A DNA stretch of 64,000 nt, from NCBI GenBank assembly GCA_015698045.1, contig BLAL01000218.1:1-64000 (forward strand), written 5' to 3'. Made by a program: the position numbers and the translations under genes. How positions within the stretch are numbered: the stretch's first letter is position 1; the number at the start of each line of letters is the position of its first letter. Under the pieces are notes generated by a model. That model did not search any database and was not told where the DNA came from. It saw only the letters and a list, made by a program, of their open reading frames with translations. The DNA comes from Rhizophagus clarus. Its lineage: Eukaryota > Glomeromycota > Glomeromycetes > Glomerales > Glomeraceae. Below are positions 11,730-21,556 of this stretch, in pieces.

Positions 11730-11859
11730 CATATTTAGTTGCCTTTATTTTGCGATTCTCTTGTCGGCATGCTATACGTTACTTTTGCAACCACTAAAAA
11801 AAATTAATTAAACATTTCCGAATTTTATAAAGTAATATAAACATTTTCGAACTAACACC
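11730..11859 (+). promoter_or_regulatory. Left TIR promoter region for the primase-helicase gene
   Basis: About 130 bp between the last hairpin and the ATG, AT-rich near the start, ending ACTAACACC before ATG. The gene at 16200 starts after a similar ACTAACACT. The inverted copy at 49247-49376 serves the polymerase gene, so the two replication genes should be co-regulated. No defined core promoter motif is visible. Confidence 0.45.
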
Positions 11860-14800
11860 ATGCATACACCAACTAGTTTCGACCAAACTGATCGCTCCGG
11901 AACCGCCCGCTACGACGGCGCCGGCCCCGATGAATATTTAAGTGATTCGGGCAGTTGTTCCGATAATAAATCCGACTTGGGGTCAGATAATTATAATGAC
12001 TATGAGTCTAATTATGAGTCCGATAATTCCTGCGCTTCAACCAACACTACCACGACTCCATCATTTCAGTACTCTTTAAGGCAGGAAAAGTTTAATGATA
12101 AATTTTCTCCTAAGGATTTGCTAAATACCATTCGGGAGATTTTCTCATCACCACCTAGAGATATGTCAGATGAAAAAGGCTCATTGGAAGATCTCCCAAT
12201 CTATTCATTCCTCTTTCCGAATGAAAAAGGGTCTAGTTTATATAATGCTTATGATCGGGATGAAGTGGAAAATAAATTGGTTATCAAAATCGATCAAGAC
12301 GATCAGGCTCCCAAGTTTTCTGTCGCAGATGACATTTCAGAAGTATATGGTTTACCCGGAATTCATGAATGTATTAATGGTCAAAAGCCTTTAAGAGCTG
12401 TGATTGATATCGATGCATCGCAAAAAGATATGGAAATAGCTGATGTCAAGGGACAAGAAGTGTTCATTCGAATCTGTTGCTCTTTCATAAGAGCTTTGTA
12501 CCGAATTCTTGACTGTGGCTGGGAAGACATTCTCAAAGGGTTAATAGTTACTACATCATCGGATCCTAGCAAATGCAGTTATCATATCTTATATGCGCCG
12601 ACTCTCCTTATCGATCACCGAGAACTTAAATCATTCACCAAATTAGTGTATACCTTAACTGGGGAAAAATTCGGCAAGTTTATTGATCAGAATCTATCTG
12701 GTCATAATTTTAACCTTCGCCTAATTGGTTCGGCAAAAAAAGGTCGCGTGAAACGAATTCTCCAATTCTCACTAGATAATGGATGGAATGAACTCGATCA
12801 TGTTAGGGTTCAGCCACCTTCTAGTTTAGGACTCGAAGTAAGACCCCGGCTACTTAGTGAAGAAAAAAATAAAAATCCGCTAAGAATATCTGTGGGTTCG
12901 GAAATATTACAAAAATATGCGGATCTAGTTTTGCAAAAATATTCCAACTATCTTAGGGATTGGACCATCGAAGAAAAGGACTCAGAAAACTTCGTATATT
13001 TTAACCGAAAAGCTCCACTGGAATGTCCACTATGTAAACGCATACATGACAAGGATCAGCGGTGGTTCGGTCGTGTATGTGCTAGTAGTGGAAGGTTCAT
13101 CGTAAAATGCTTTCGGCAGAATAGTGATGAGCGTGGGGAAGTTTTTGAATGCGACCCATCTATTGCGGAAAAAATTCAGCAAAAAAATAAAAATATATCT
13201 TCGGCGCCTAGCAAGATAAAAGGCCCAGGTTTTCCTAAAGCCTTCGTAAAAATGCCACCCTGGGTTAAGTGTAATGAAACCCTTACAGCGACAGAAATAT
13301 ATGAGGAGAGATATGTAAGACCATTACCCAATGAAAGTGATATCTATGTTGGATCACCTTGGGAGACAGGAAAAACATATGTTCTAGAGAATCTTACTAT
13401 ATCTGACGACGTGAATTTGCTAGTATTATCCACGCGTCACTCCTATTCGAATGCAGTTACTACCAGACTTAATCTCAAATCATATTGTGATATCGATGGT
13501 AATATAAATTTACCTGATCATAAGAGGGTAGTGTGTCAGATAGAAAGCTTACATCGGATTACTAATAATTGCAAATGTAATAAAAAATGCAAATGTCTTC
13601 CAATTCAATATGACTTGTGGCTTGATGAAATAGTATCTATAATTGCTCAAGCACAAAGTCATCTGGCAGGTCAATCGATAGAGAAATTATATAAATTGAT
13701 CCAAGACGCGAGGCGCATTATTGTAATGGATAATGACCTAACTGACCTTAACATTGAATGGATTAAGGCCCTTCGTAAGAATATACCTCTCTCTATTATC
13801 CACAATACTTACCAACCTCAGAAAGGTAAGACATTCCGCTTGGCTCCTAATAAAGAAACAGTATTAGCTGAACTTTGGGAATGGGCTAAGCAAATGTCTT
13901 TATTACCTTCTGAGAATCGGACAAGCGCATCGCTCATCTGTCATCTTAGAAAAGATGTGCAAGGAATAGTTCGTTCCCTTAAGACTGCTTTTCCAGAATT
14001 ACGGATCAAGGAATATCACGGCAAATCTGATCCGGTGGAAAAGGCTCATGACTTCAGCAACGTAGAAGAATCATGGAAAGACGTAGACTTAGTTGCCTAT
14101 ACAAGTACTTTAAAAATAGGAGTATCCTGCACTAATCCTAAGTTTGAGCGAGCATTCTGTCTTTTTAATAGCTACATAGAAACAAATGCCGGAACGAATC
14201 AGATGTTATTCCGCATGCGATGTATTAAGGATTATATATGCCATATCGAGCAAAGAACGTCTAATGTTCCCATTATAGAAGATGGGTTATTTCGATGGTT
14301 GTTAAGTGCTAAACGTGAATGTCTCCCCCGTGAACTTCAGAATAGAGGAATATTTCCTGACATAGACTCTATCATTCGGAATAAGGATGTACCATCTGTT
14401 CGATTATGGGTGGCATTCATGTTGGAAAAATTCCGTTCCAGGCGCTTATTTGGCTGGAGAATGGTTGATTTTCTCCGAAATGCAGGTATGTTGATTTCTA
14501 TCATAGAACTTATTCCTAAACCTAAAGATAATACGATATCATTATCCCAGACAGTAAAGGTGAGTTCATCTATCATTAAAGCGGAAGAAATCTCAGATAT
14601 ATCAAATGCCCGTATTCTTGATCATGAGATAGCTGAGGTTTTGGAAAATAAGCCGAAGAAGACTTTAGAGGAAATGCGATCTTTAGACCGGCATCATATT
14701 GTAGAATGTTATGATATCTTGCCTGAATCATTGACCGAAGAATTCATATCGAAGTATGGGAATTATAATCATATGAAATGGTTTAGAGCTTATAGACAGT

Positions 14801-15423
14801 TACGGGACGCTGGCACTGATAATGAAACGGCTGTTGAGGCTATTACCCGTAAAGATTACAGAGAGGATAGACTCGCAACCGTGACCCGAGCTGAGAGACA
14901 TAGTATCTGCTTGGAGTTGCTAAGAAATTGTACACCCGCTAGAGATGTTGACGATAGAGCACGATATAAAGCTGATGATGTTAGAACGCGCATGAACTCT
15001 CCTGAATCGATATTATATCTCCAGGGTTTAGTGCCTAAAATGGCTCGAGTGTTTGATAATACCGATGCATCTCGCAGTGCTAAAAAATCGGGATTGAAAA
15101 CAGATCGGGCAAAACTTGGTTTATTAAATGCATCACTTTACGCAACTTATGGATTGAAATTTAAGGCTATAGATAAGAATTGTAGACATTACCACCTAGT
15201 AGGTTCATTTGATAGTAAAGACGCTCCTAGATTACCTTCATACCAAACGGGTGAAGAAATTTATTGGGAAAATGGTGAAGATACTCGGTATGGATATAGT
15301 AAACTCCCACCCGATGAATTAATATTAGAGGCTCCAAAGGAGCGGGATAATTTTACTAGTTCTAGCAATGTGGATACCACGCATATCGCAGAAGATATTC
15401 AGGGTTTATTTGATATATGCTAG
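11860..15423 (+). CDS. Primase-helicase: AEP primase plus UL9-like origin-binding helicase
   Basis: 1187 aa. Residues 1-22 are encoded in the TIR; a low-complexity acidic linker follows. The archaeo-eukaryotic primase domain (about 165-430) shows VIDID (D183, D185), a KCSYH motif (H242) and FID (D276) before NFNLRL. A zinc-binding segment of the herpes UL52/NCLDV type follows (C389, C392, H396, C407, C417). An SF2 helicase of the herpes origin-binding type follows, with Walker A GSPWETGKT (498-506), Walker B LWLDE (586-590) and an arginine-finger motif QMLFRMR (781-787). Expected role: recognising origins, unwinding DNA and laying down primers, together with the polymerase at the opposite end. 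The start is fixed because the TIR copy starts the polymerase at the same ATG. No introns. Confidence 0.9.
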   Translation: MHTPTSFDQTDRSGTARYDGAGPDEYLSDSGSCSDNKSDLGSDNYNDYESNYESDNSCASTNTTTTPSFQYSLRQEKFNDKFSPKDLLNTIREIFSSPPRDMSDEKGSLEDLPIYSFLFPNEKGSSLYNAYDRDEVENKLVIKIDQDDQAPKFSVADDISEVYGLPGIHECINGQKPLRAVIDIDASQKDMEIADVKGQEVFIRICCSFIRALYRILDCGWEDILKGLIVTTSSDPSKCSYHILYAPTLLIDHRELKSFTKLVYTLTGEKFGKFIDQNLSGHNFNLRLIGSAKKGRVKRILQFSLDNGWNELDHVRVQPPSSLGLEVRPRLLSEEKNKNPLRISVGSEILQKYADLVLQKYSNYLRDWTIEEKDSENFVYFNRKAPLECPLCKRIHDKDQRWFGRVCASSGRFIVKCFRQNSDERGEVFECDPSIAEKIQQKNKNISSAPSKIKGPGFPKAFVKMPPWVKCNETLTATEIYEERYVRPLPNESDIYVGSPWETGKTYVLENLTISDDVNLLVLSTRHSYSNAVTTRLNLKSYCDIDGNINLPDHKRVVCQIESLHRITNNCKCNKKCKCLPIQYDLWLDEIVSIIAQAQSHLAGQSIEKLYKLIQDARRIIVMDNDLTDLNIEWIKALRKNIPLSIIHNTYQPQKGKTFRLAPNKETVLAELWEWAKQMSLLPSENRTSASLICHLRKDVQGIVRSLKTAFPELRIKEYHGKSDPVEKAHDFSNVEESWKDVDLVAYTSTLKIGVSCTNPKFERAFCLFNSYIETNAGTNQMLFRMRCIKDYICHIEQRTSNVPIIEDGLFRWLLSAKRECLPRELQNRGIFPDIDSIIRNKDVPSVRLWVAFMLEKFRSRRLFGWRMVDFLRNAGMLISIIELIPKPKDNTISLSQTVKVSSSIIKAEEISDISNARILDHEIAEVLENKPKKTLEEMRSLDRHHIVECYDILPESLTEEFISKYGNYNHMKWFRAYRQLRDAGTDNETAVEAITRKDYREDRLATVTRAERHSICLELLRNCTPARDVDDRARYKADDVRTRMNSPESILYLQGLVPKMARVFDNTDASRSAKKSGLKTDRAKLGLLNASLYATYGLKFKAIDKNCRHYHLVGSFDSKDAPRLPSYQTGEEIYWENGEDTRYGYSKLPPDELILEAPKERDNFTSSSNVDTTHIAEDIQGLFDIC

Positions 15424-15450
15424 TGCTATTCGATTACGAATCAAGTAGGT

Positions 15451-15496
15451 GAAGGCTTCTTCCAATTTTTTATATAATAATTACGAAGAAGCCTTC
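15451..15496. repeat. Hairpin after the primase-helicase gene, same family as the TIR hairpins
   Basis: Arms GAAGGCTTCTTC and GAAGAAGCCTTC around an AT-rich TATATAATAATT loop, 28 bp after the stop codon. It nearly matches the TIR hairpin at 11673-11719. It could act as a transcript end or a replication signal. Confidence 0.6.
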
Positions 15497-15652
15497 ATCT
15501 ATCGGCATATATTATTAAAAAATATCTCTATCCTTGCGTCATACTTCTGAGATGCAGGCTTCTGCCATATAATAACCGACTAACGGATGAAATAATATTT
15601 TTTGCTCACTCTAGACAATTCAGAGATTTCGGGTTGAATTTCGAGCTAACCA

Positions 15653-16090
15653 CTAATCCCCAAAGAGGTCAATACCCATATCCTCATCATCCGACTCAAA
15701 AACCGGAGCTTCATAGATTCTGGTTTGAATGGGTCTAACCACATCACTCAGCTCGAAAATCGGAGCATCAGGGATTCTGGGTTGAAGAGACGTATCCCCA
15801 TCATCCGGCTTGAAAATTGGAGCTTTAGGGATTCCGGGTTGACGGGTCTCAGCCTTATACTTCTGCCTTATTCGATAATTCAGTGCATGAAACTTTGCAG
15901 AATATTTGGAACAATATTTGGCACAATACCCCGAATCAGCATCAGTAGGAAATCCACAAACAAGGCATGGTCTTTTTTTCATATTTTTTTCATATAATTT
16001 CCAGTGCCTTGCACAGCCAGTAGTGCGAGTACAGACTCCCCCACAAATGGAACCATCTTTTTTGATAAACCGGCAAGTAACACGATCCAT
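15653..16090 (-). CDS. Small cysteine-rich (zinc-binding) protein with three tandem APIFE-like motifs
   Basis: 145 aa. The N-terminal 70 residues hold a zinc-finger-like Cys/His pattern (CRF..GSICGGVC..GCARHW...CLVCG...YC..YC). The tail has three repeats: GIPKAPIFKPDDGD, RIPDAPIFELSD and RIYEAPVFESDDED, a spacing typical of short linear motifs that bind a partner. No known family recognised. The gene converges with the primase-helicase gene. The ATG at 16090 is the first in frame. Confidence 0.6.
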   Translation of the reverse strand: MDRVTCRFIKKDGSICGGVCTRTTGCARHWKLYEKNMKKRPCLVCGFPTDADSGYCAKYCSKYSAKFHALNYRIRQKYKAETRQPGIPKAPIFKPDDGDTSLQPRIPDAPIFELSDVVRPIQTRIYEAPVFESDDEDMGIDLFGD

Positions 16091-16199
16091 GTAAGTATTT
16101 TAGGATATAAACCCTTTTCACTTTTAATTTTATAATAAAATGTGTATTTAAATTATTCGATATTAAGTTAAGTCATAAACGACTTTTTATACTAACACT

Positions 16200-16702
16200 A
16201 TGGACATATCAGGCCAATTGACAGAGCACGAGCCTGCTCATGAAAAAATCTATAACCCCAAATCTAATCGCATGATAGTTATAAATGGGCCAGTGTATCG
16301 TAAATTATTATGTGGTGGTTATATGTATTGGAGAGAAGAAAGGCTTTTGATTCCGCCTTTACATAAATTGCCAATATTAAGAAGATATCTTTCTTTTATT
16401 TCCTATCGTATCTGGAACATTGTATCAGAAAGAAGTTTACTAGCAGTGGTTAACGAAAAAATAAGCCTATTGCAGATTTTACTCAAAGCTAATTGGCACA
16501 ACTCTCTTTATGCCAACTATTAAAATTATGCTGGGAGCATGAAGAGACGAAAGCTTGGAGAAATGACGTACTAATGAAATTCCTCCATCACCCGAATTTA
16601 GCTCCATCAAAATATAGACTAAGTGCTTTATATGATGCATTCACCAAGACAGATGTTTTAGGGCCAGAGCATATATTAGCTCTAGCGCGAGCATTTTATT
16701 AA
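16200..16702 (+). CDS. Protein with a 2-cysteine-adaptor-like motif; frame changes near 16490
   Basis: The ATG at 16200 follows ACTAACACT, like the TIR gene start. The first 107-aa ORF contains NPKSNRMIVINGPVYRKLL, which resembles the NPxTGRxI...GPxYxxL pattern of the 2-cysteine adaptor segments found in large DNA viruses. It ends at 16523, while an overlapping frame (16493-16702) continues as 69 aa without its own ATG. A single-base indel or an unrecognised intron could join them, or they could be separate. Function unknown. Confidence 0.45.
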
Positions 16703-16989
16703 AATGTGGTTATAATACAAATTTATTCATAGTCACGGAACCCCCATTCCATGTCTATGTATTTTTTTTCGCATATCCTATCTACCCACAATTTTCAAAT
16801 ATATATAAAAGATATCCCGGCCGGAACTCGTGGCCTCATAGAGACCCCGCAATAAGTTATAATATTCTTTTTGCCCACCGATCATGGTGTAGTGAATTGA
16901 CGGGATAAAAATTTTCGAATTGAACTTTTTTGTACATAATATAAAATTAGTACGTTTTAATATTCTTGACTATAGTGTCGTAAAACGAT

Positions 16990-18093
16990 ATGGCAAAAGT
17001 AGCTACAGATTTCATGAAACGACATAACTGGACCTCCGAAACTCCATTATCCGAACTAGCTAAATACACAGAGGAAATTGACAACAGTTTGAAGGATGAT
17101 CGCAAGGTAAGATTCAATGCCAAAACGCGTTTTCGACAATTAGGGCTTACTAAGAAACAAGTAGAAGTTCTCATCCCTATTCGACCTTCTGGAAAGCGTG
17201 AAGAAGGCAGGGATACTGTTGATAAAATTGCCCAAGAAATTGTGGAAAAGGATTATCCGTCTGAGAAAATAAAACAAATTTCATACGATTTGGGCAGTTC
17301 CGCACCCAATCCAGTTGCAGGAAGTTCTCGGCTTACTTTATTGCGAAAAAAGTTGCGTGATCATGGAGCCGATCCTTCCAAAAAAGAAGCGACCAAAATT
17401 CCTCATATTACTACAGAATCAAATGCAATTCAGGCACGACGGCTTGTACTTGATGAAGATGAAGGTGTCAACTGGCCTGAACACTTCCTCTTAGAACCGG
17501 TTCAGGAAAGACTTAAGAAATGTGATTTCTCCTTATCACCTTCTAAGGAAGATCTGGTTGATGTAATGATAATGTTAAGCATGCGACCGGCAGATGTTGC
17601 TGGTCTTTCTATTGATAAATATGAAGCATCGGATGAAATCTGGTATGACCCTAAATTTTCCTGGTATTGTACTGGCTACTCTAAAACTAAAGAAGAAACA
17701 GGAGCAGGGGAACCTCGGCCTTTTCTCTCAATGGAAAAGGATCCAATACGAGCGAAAGAGTTTCTTATCTGGATTCAAAAAGCGATACCAGAAAAATTTC
17801 CCTTCTTACGGAAAAACAAAAGCGGTATAGTTAATGTGAATCCAATTAATCTTATTCTAGCTAAACATGGAATTACTTCGAAAAAATTGAGGAAGATAGG
17901 TGCAGACCACGCTTCCAGGGTCCATGGAGGTAAGAATGATTCTCGTCGCCAACGTTTGCGAAAATTAGCTTGCAGACAGGTAGTAGGGCGAGATGAGTCA
18001 GTCCAACGTTATGGTATCATGAACGACCCACCTTGCAATTGTTCGAAGGGATCCCAGAAGAACCAGGTAAAGATAAAAGAAAAAATGGATTAA
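16990..18093 (+). CDS. Tyrosine recombinase (integrase/resolvase-like)
   Basis: 367 aa. Residues 1-150 form a helical, basic DNA-binding region. The C-terminal catalytic region shows the family pattern: Arg in SMRPADVAGL (R199), Lys in GYSKTKEE (K232 or K234), HASR (H307, R310) and the nucleophile Tyr in SVQRYGI (Y341). The His/Trp normally before the Tyr is replaced by Arg in VVGRDES. A family with this layout performs strand exchange without loss of energy. In this element it could integrate, excise, resolve dimers, or process the palindromic termini. It is distant from phage integrases and I cannot place its closest relatives (Crypton-type enzymes are one option). Confidence 0.75.
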   Translation: MAKVATDFMKRHNWTSETPLSELAKYTEEIDNSLKDDRKVRFNAKTRFRQLGLTKKQVEVLIPIRPSGKREEGRDTVDKIAQEIVEKDYPSEKIKQISYDLGSSAPNPVAGSSRLTLLRKKLRDHGADPSKKEATKIPHITTESNAIQARRLVLDEDEGVNWPEHFLLEPVQERLKKCDFSLSPSKEDLVDVMIMLSMRPADVAGLSIDKYEASDEIWYDPKFSWYCTGYSKTKEETGAGEPRPFLSMEKDPIRAKEFLIWIQKAIPEKFPFLRKNKSGIVNVNPINLILAKHGITSKKLRKIGADHASRVHGGKNDSRRQRLRKLACRQVVGRDESVQRYGIMNDPPCNCSKGSQKNQVKIKEKMD

Positions 18094-18240
18094 TCTTGTC
18101 GATATACTGTAATGGTGATAATGTTCTGGCTGATCATACAAGGCCATTTCCTCCAAATACAGTATATTATTCCGATAAATGCCAGTCCGCAGTGATAGAG
18201 GTTTATTTTTTGTATCTGAATATTATATGCTATAATAAAA

Positions 18241-18636
18241 ATGGTATTTGTGAATTGTGTAATCGAAGAAAATAGTCCCACCCAGGCATCAATTGATACA
18301 TGCGCCAACGTAAATTGCATTAGCCAAAAACAAATTGGTGAATTAGGAATTGCATATCACAGTGAAAACAATAGCATAGGTTCACCGGATGCAATCTATT
18401 CCACATTAGGAAAGGTTGATCTGCATATCGGCTTTAATGATGGCAAGAAACATAAAAGCACACCCGGTGAATTCAAAGTTGTTGGACCAGATTGGCCGGG
18501 ACCTGAATTAATCTTGGGAGGTCCTTGGTTCCGAGAAAGTGGTGCAACTTTGGATATACGCAATTCAAAACTATTATTAGACGATAATTTTGCGATCCCA
18601 TTCAAAGAAGTAAAATATGAACCTAATGCAGAATAA
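18241..18636 (+). CDS. Retropepsin-like aspartic protease domain, DTC active site
   Basis: 131 aa. The segment ASIDTCANVNCIS matches the retropepsin active-site motif (D-T/S-G-A), but with Cys for Gly. The C-terminal ELILGGPWFRESGATLDI fits the ILGxxWL...IDI flap/C-terminal strand of Ty3-type proteases. Single-domain size fits a homodimeric enzyme. It sits 148 bp after the recombinase gene on the same strand. Because the Gly is substituted, activity is uncertain. A second retropepsin-like protein is encoded at 41800-42621. Confidence 0.65.
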   Translation: MVFVNCVIEENSPTQASIDTCANVNCISQKQIGELGIAYHSENNSIGSPDAIYSTLGKVDLHIGFNDGKKHKSTPGEFKVVGPDWPGPELILGGPWFRESGATLDIRNSKLLLDDNFAIPFKEVKYEPNAE

Positions 18637-18699
18637 CGATTATCCAGAACAGTGATCGCGTAATTTATTTTTTGTTTAAAGATACAGCATATATTATTC

Positions 18700-19615
18700 A
18701 TGGCACATTCTAGCGTTGTTAATTTACCAGAAATATTAGAACAGGTTTTACATTTTTTAGCGATAGATAAATCCCTTTATCCCACTCTATATGTTTCCCG
18801 ATTGTGGTACAGATGCGGTGCCCCTATTCTATGGAAACGCATTGAGCTAAAGTGGAAGCATAAACATCACTCTCATTTGAAAAAATTTATGAAAATATTA
18901 GGTAGAAGACAAAAGCCGGTTTATAGCTCAAATCTAACTCATCTAGAAATTTTAAACTACTATCCACTTTCAGATAAAAAATTTAATGTTATTGCACGTT
19001 TATTCTCAAATATAGTCCATTTAGATTTAAATTTTAGCACAGGATTTGGCGATAAAACACTAAATCGAATAGCAGAGACATACCCCAATCTGAAGTATCT
19101 CAATTTGCAAAAGAGTAGATACAAAAACCTTTAATGGTGGGATAGTGACCGATAAAGGTCTATGTGCAATTGCACGGTCATGTCATAAACTAGAATATCT
19201 AAATATTTCTCATCGCACAGAGATTATTGGAATATCGATTTGTGATATTATCCATTCTTGCCCAAGGCTTCAGCATCTTGAGTTTAGCTATTGCGAAGTT
19301 ACTTTTGAGATTATCAAAGAAATTGCTGGTTCGTGTCTTAATTTAAAGTATCTCAAAGTGGAAGGGTGTGATATTGTTATCAAAGAAGTCGTAGATCAGC
19401 TGGTTTCCTTGCTTAGTTCAAATATCTATGTTGAGAATTTCGAGTGTATAATACCAGCTTCTTTTGATGCATTTCCTGGGATGTATGTACTGCCAAGGAG
19501 ACTGATAATGACAGTTTATGCACCAAGAGATTCTAAGACTGTACATGAATATGTTTACAATGAACTGAGAAGACTGGGGAGGATCCGGAATACTGATCAT
19601 CAACCGGAGCGGTGA
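18700..19615 (+). pseudogene. F-box/leucine-rich-repeat protein, split by a frameshift
   Basis: ATG at 18700. An F-box-like start (NLPEILEQVLHFL...LYPTLYVSRLWY) is followed by leucine-rich repeats (NLKYLNLQ, DKGLCAIA, KLEYLNIS). The frame ends at 19131-19133, and the LRRs continue from about 19112 in the next frame to 19615 with no ATG. The overlap AAAAGAGTAGATAC is where a one-base change would restore one frame. F-box proteins choose substrates for SCF ubiquitin ligases, and the family is hugely expanded in this fungal group. This is probably captured host cargo that has started to decay, though a sequencing error would look the same. Confidence 0.7.
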
Positions 19616-19890
19616 TCACCAGCTCGGAAGATTTTTTGCTGGGTCACGTATTGTGCAACAAAAATAGGCTGACCACATAATAGGTCTCTACGTCATTTTC
19701 GCATATTAATTTCGCATATATATTCGCTAACCAGTACCTCTATTTTTTTTCCCCGAACAAATGTGAGAAAAATGTGAAAGGAGGTCTACATGCAACACAG
19801 GATCTTCCCTATAAGTAAATAGTATCGACAAAAGCATATGTTATGAAAGGCTGAGTGTCTCGCAATTTTGAGATTGCCAGGCATAAGACC
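19589..19890 (+). repeat. Intergenic repeat copy 1 (about 300 bp)
   Basis: Shares ordered blocks with 22796-23130: TACTGATCATCA, CAGCTCGGAAGA, GCTGGG, CAACCAGTACCTCTATTTTT-like, GTGAAAGGAGGTCTA, GCAACACAGGA and GCATATGTTATGAAAGGCTG. It overlaps the last codons of the F-box/LRR ORF. Confidence 0.7.
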
Positions 19891-20565
19891 AATGCTTAAT
19901 ATCATAATTTAATAATCGGCAATTAGGAATGTTCCCCCATGCTTATCTGACATGTATAGGAAAAAATTCATAGTGTAATCGACAGCTGAATAAGAAATAG
20001 TGCTGTGCTGTAATGTTGAATGTGTTTTTGGTCATTGAACAACATATATTTGTAATTAGCATTTTAGTAATCAGCATACATGTGGTTCGGTGTAGGGTGT
20101 GTTTTAATTTAAGAACCTCTTTCTTCTTGGTTAGTAAATAAAATAGAAAAAAAAAAAGACAATTGAACATATTCAATGAAACATCCGGTCCGATATCGGA
20201 TTGCCATTCTTTAAAATGAATGCTGTCATATCGATATGGTTAAAAAAGACCGTACTTTAAGCCAAACTTGATAAAGTTTAGGAAATTTTCTATTGATTAT
20301 CTTGAATAACCAAAATTTTTAATTTCGTATGATTCTGAATTACGTCTATCAATGGATAAAAAAAATACTTTCAGAAACTTAATTCCCCTGAAATGATCCA
20401 ATAGCAAATGCTCATCTTTCTTCTTCGGCTTTAGCTTGTATTCACAATCCATTTTTTTCTCATTCAATCTAACAACGTGATTATTTCAAATTTCTTATAA
20501 AAATAAGAAAGAAAAGTGCTTATTAAAAATTATTTTAAAATTTTAAAAAACACATTAAACTTACT

Positions 20566-21199
20566 ATGCGACGTCCTATTTCTTTCACTTTTATTGTAAC
20601 CATCTGTAGCTTAATGAACATCATAGCTTTGATGCCAGTCACTAAAGGTAAAAAGCTCTGAAATATTTATTAGTTTCCAAATACAGTGGTTTAATAATAT
20701 ATATATATAGCATATGAGGTTCTACTTAGGAATTGGGGTGGTCCTATTAATGGTAATTATATCTGATTTTATTGAGCTAAATTCCATGAGTGATTTGATA
20801 TTATGTATATTCCTTTTGATTTTAATTTAATTTTATTTATGTACAGCGAGGTGTTGTGTTTGGCAGGAGGATTATCAACACCAATTCATAACTTATATAC
20901 CTCCAACTGTATTACCTATAATTCATCATGCTTATTATTGTTTCAATTGTCAGACCTTCGATGGTATGGATCAACATGGTGCGGATTTAAGAAATGGTGT
21001 TCTTACTTATAAAACGTTAGATGATACTACAACATACTGGGTTGATTTGGAAGTTACTGTTGATTTTAATCAAGATCAGTATTCTACAAATACAGGTGGT
21101 TATAACAACCATACCTGTTTCCACGTTGGCGCATACGGTAGAGCAGATCTTACTGAAGCACCTTACGAAGAATGTCAACAAATCAGAGATTCAAAATAA
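20566..21199 (+). CDS. Small secreted protein, two exons
   Basis: Exon 1 20566-20647, intron 20648-20846 (GTAAAA...TACAG), exon 2 20847-21199, about 144 aa. Exon 1 encodes almost only a signal peptide (basic start MRRP, hydrophobic ISFTFIVTICSL...IIALM). The mature part has Cys pairs (CC, CFNC) and later single Cys residues, and charged polar stretches. No family recognised. A short secreted Cys-bearing protein is an effector-type product in a plant-associated fungus, but that role is inferred. The spliced structure shows that the gene entered the element as genomic DNA and not as a cDNA. Confidence 0.65.
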
Positions 21200-21556
21200 G
21201 ACCGCATATCTTTGCAAAAGCATCAATCATTGGTCTTGTATAATGTACTTTGCAGATACTAATTATATCATGAGAAAAAAATACTCTTCAATATCAATAT
21301 TTATTAAAAAATAATATGTATCCTGGGCTACGTCCCAAACATTGTATTTATTTATCCTCTATTCTATCTAAATTAATCTAGCGTGCAATATGCATCCAAA
21401 TAATTACTCATAATTGATTCAATATCCACTTCCCGATATTTAATAAAGAAATGTTTTACCTTTATTAGATTCTTGTCTTGAGCAAATTTCAGCCGGGGTG
21501 CCCCGGATTTTTTTATTTTGAATGCTTATATACATTGTATTAGTTATATATAGATC

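Larger units (their letters stand above)
10098..11927 (+). repeat. Left terminal inverted repeat (1,830 bp)
   Basis: Identical to the inverted right copy (49179-51008) except for differences noticed at 11742/49364 and 11916/49190. Order from the tip: 64-bp palindrome, 32-bp iterons, two diverged copies of a roughly 270-bp unit, hairpin cluster, promoter, and the first 22 codons of the primase-helicase gene. The inner edge falls inside codon 23. Confidence 0.95.
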
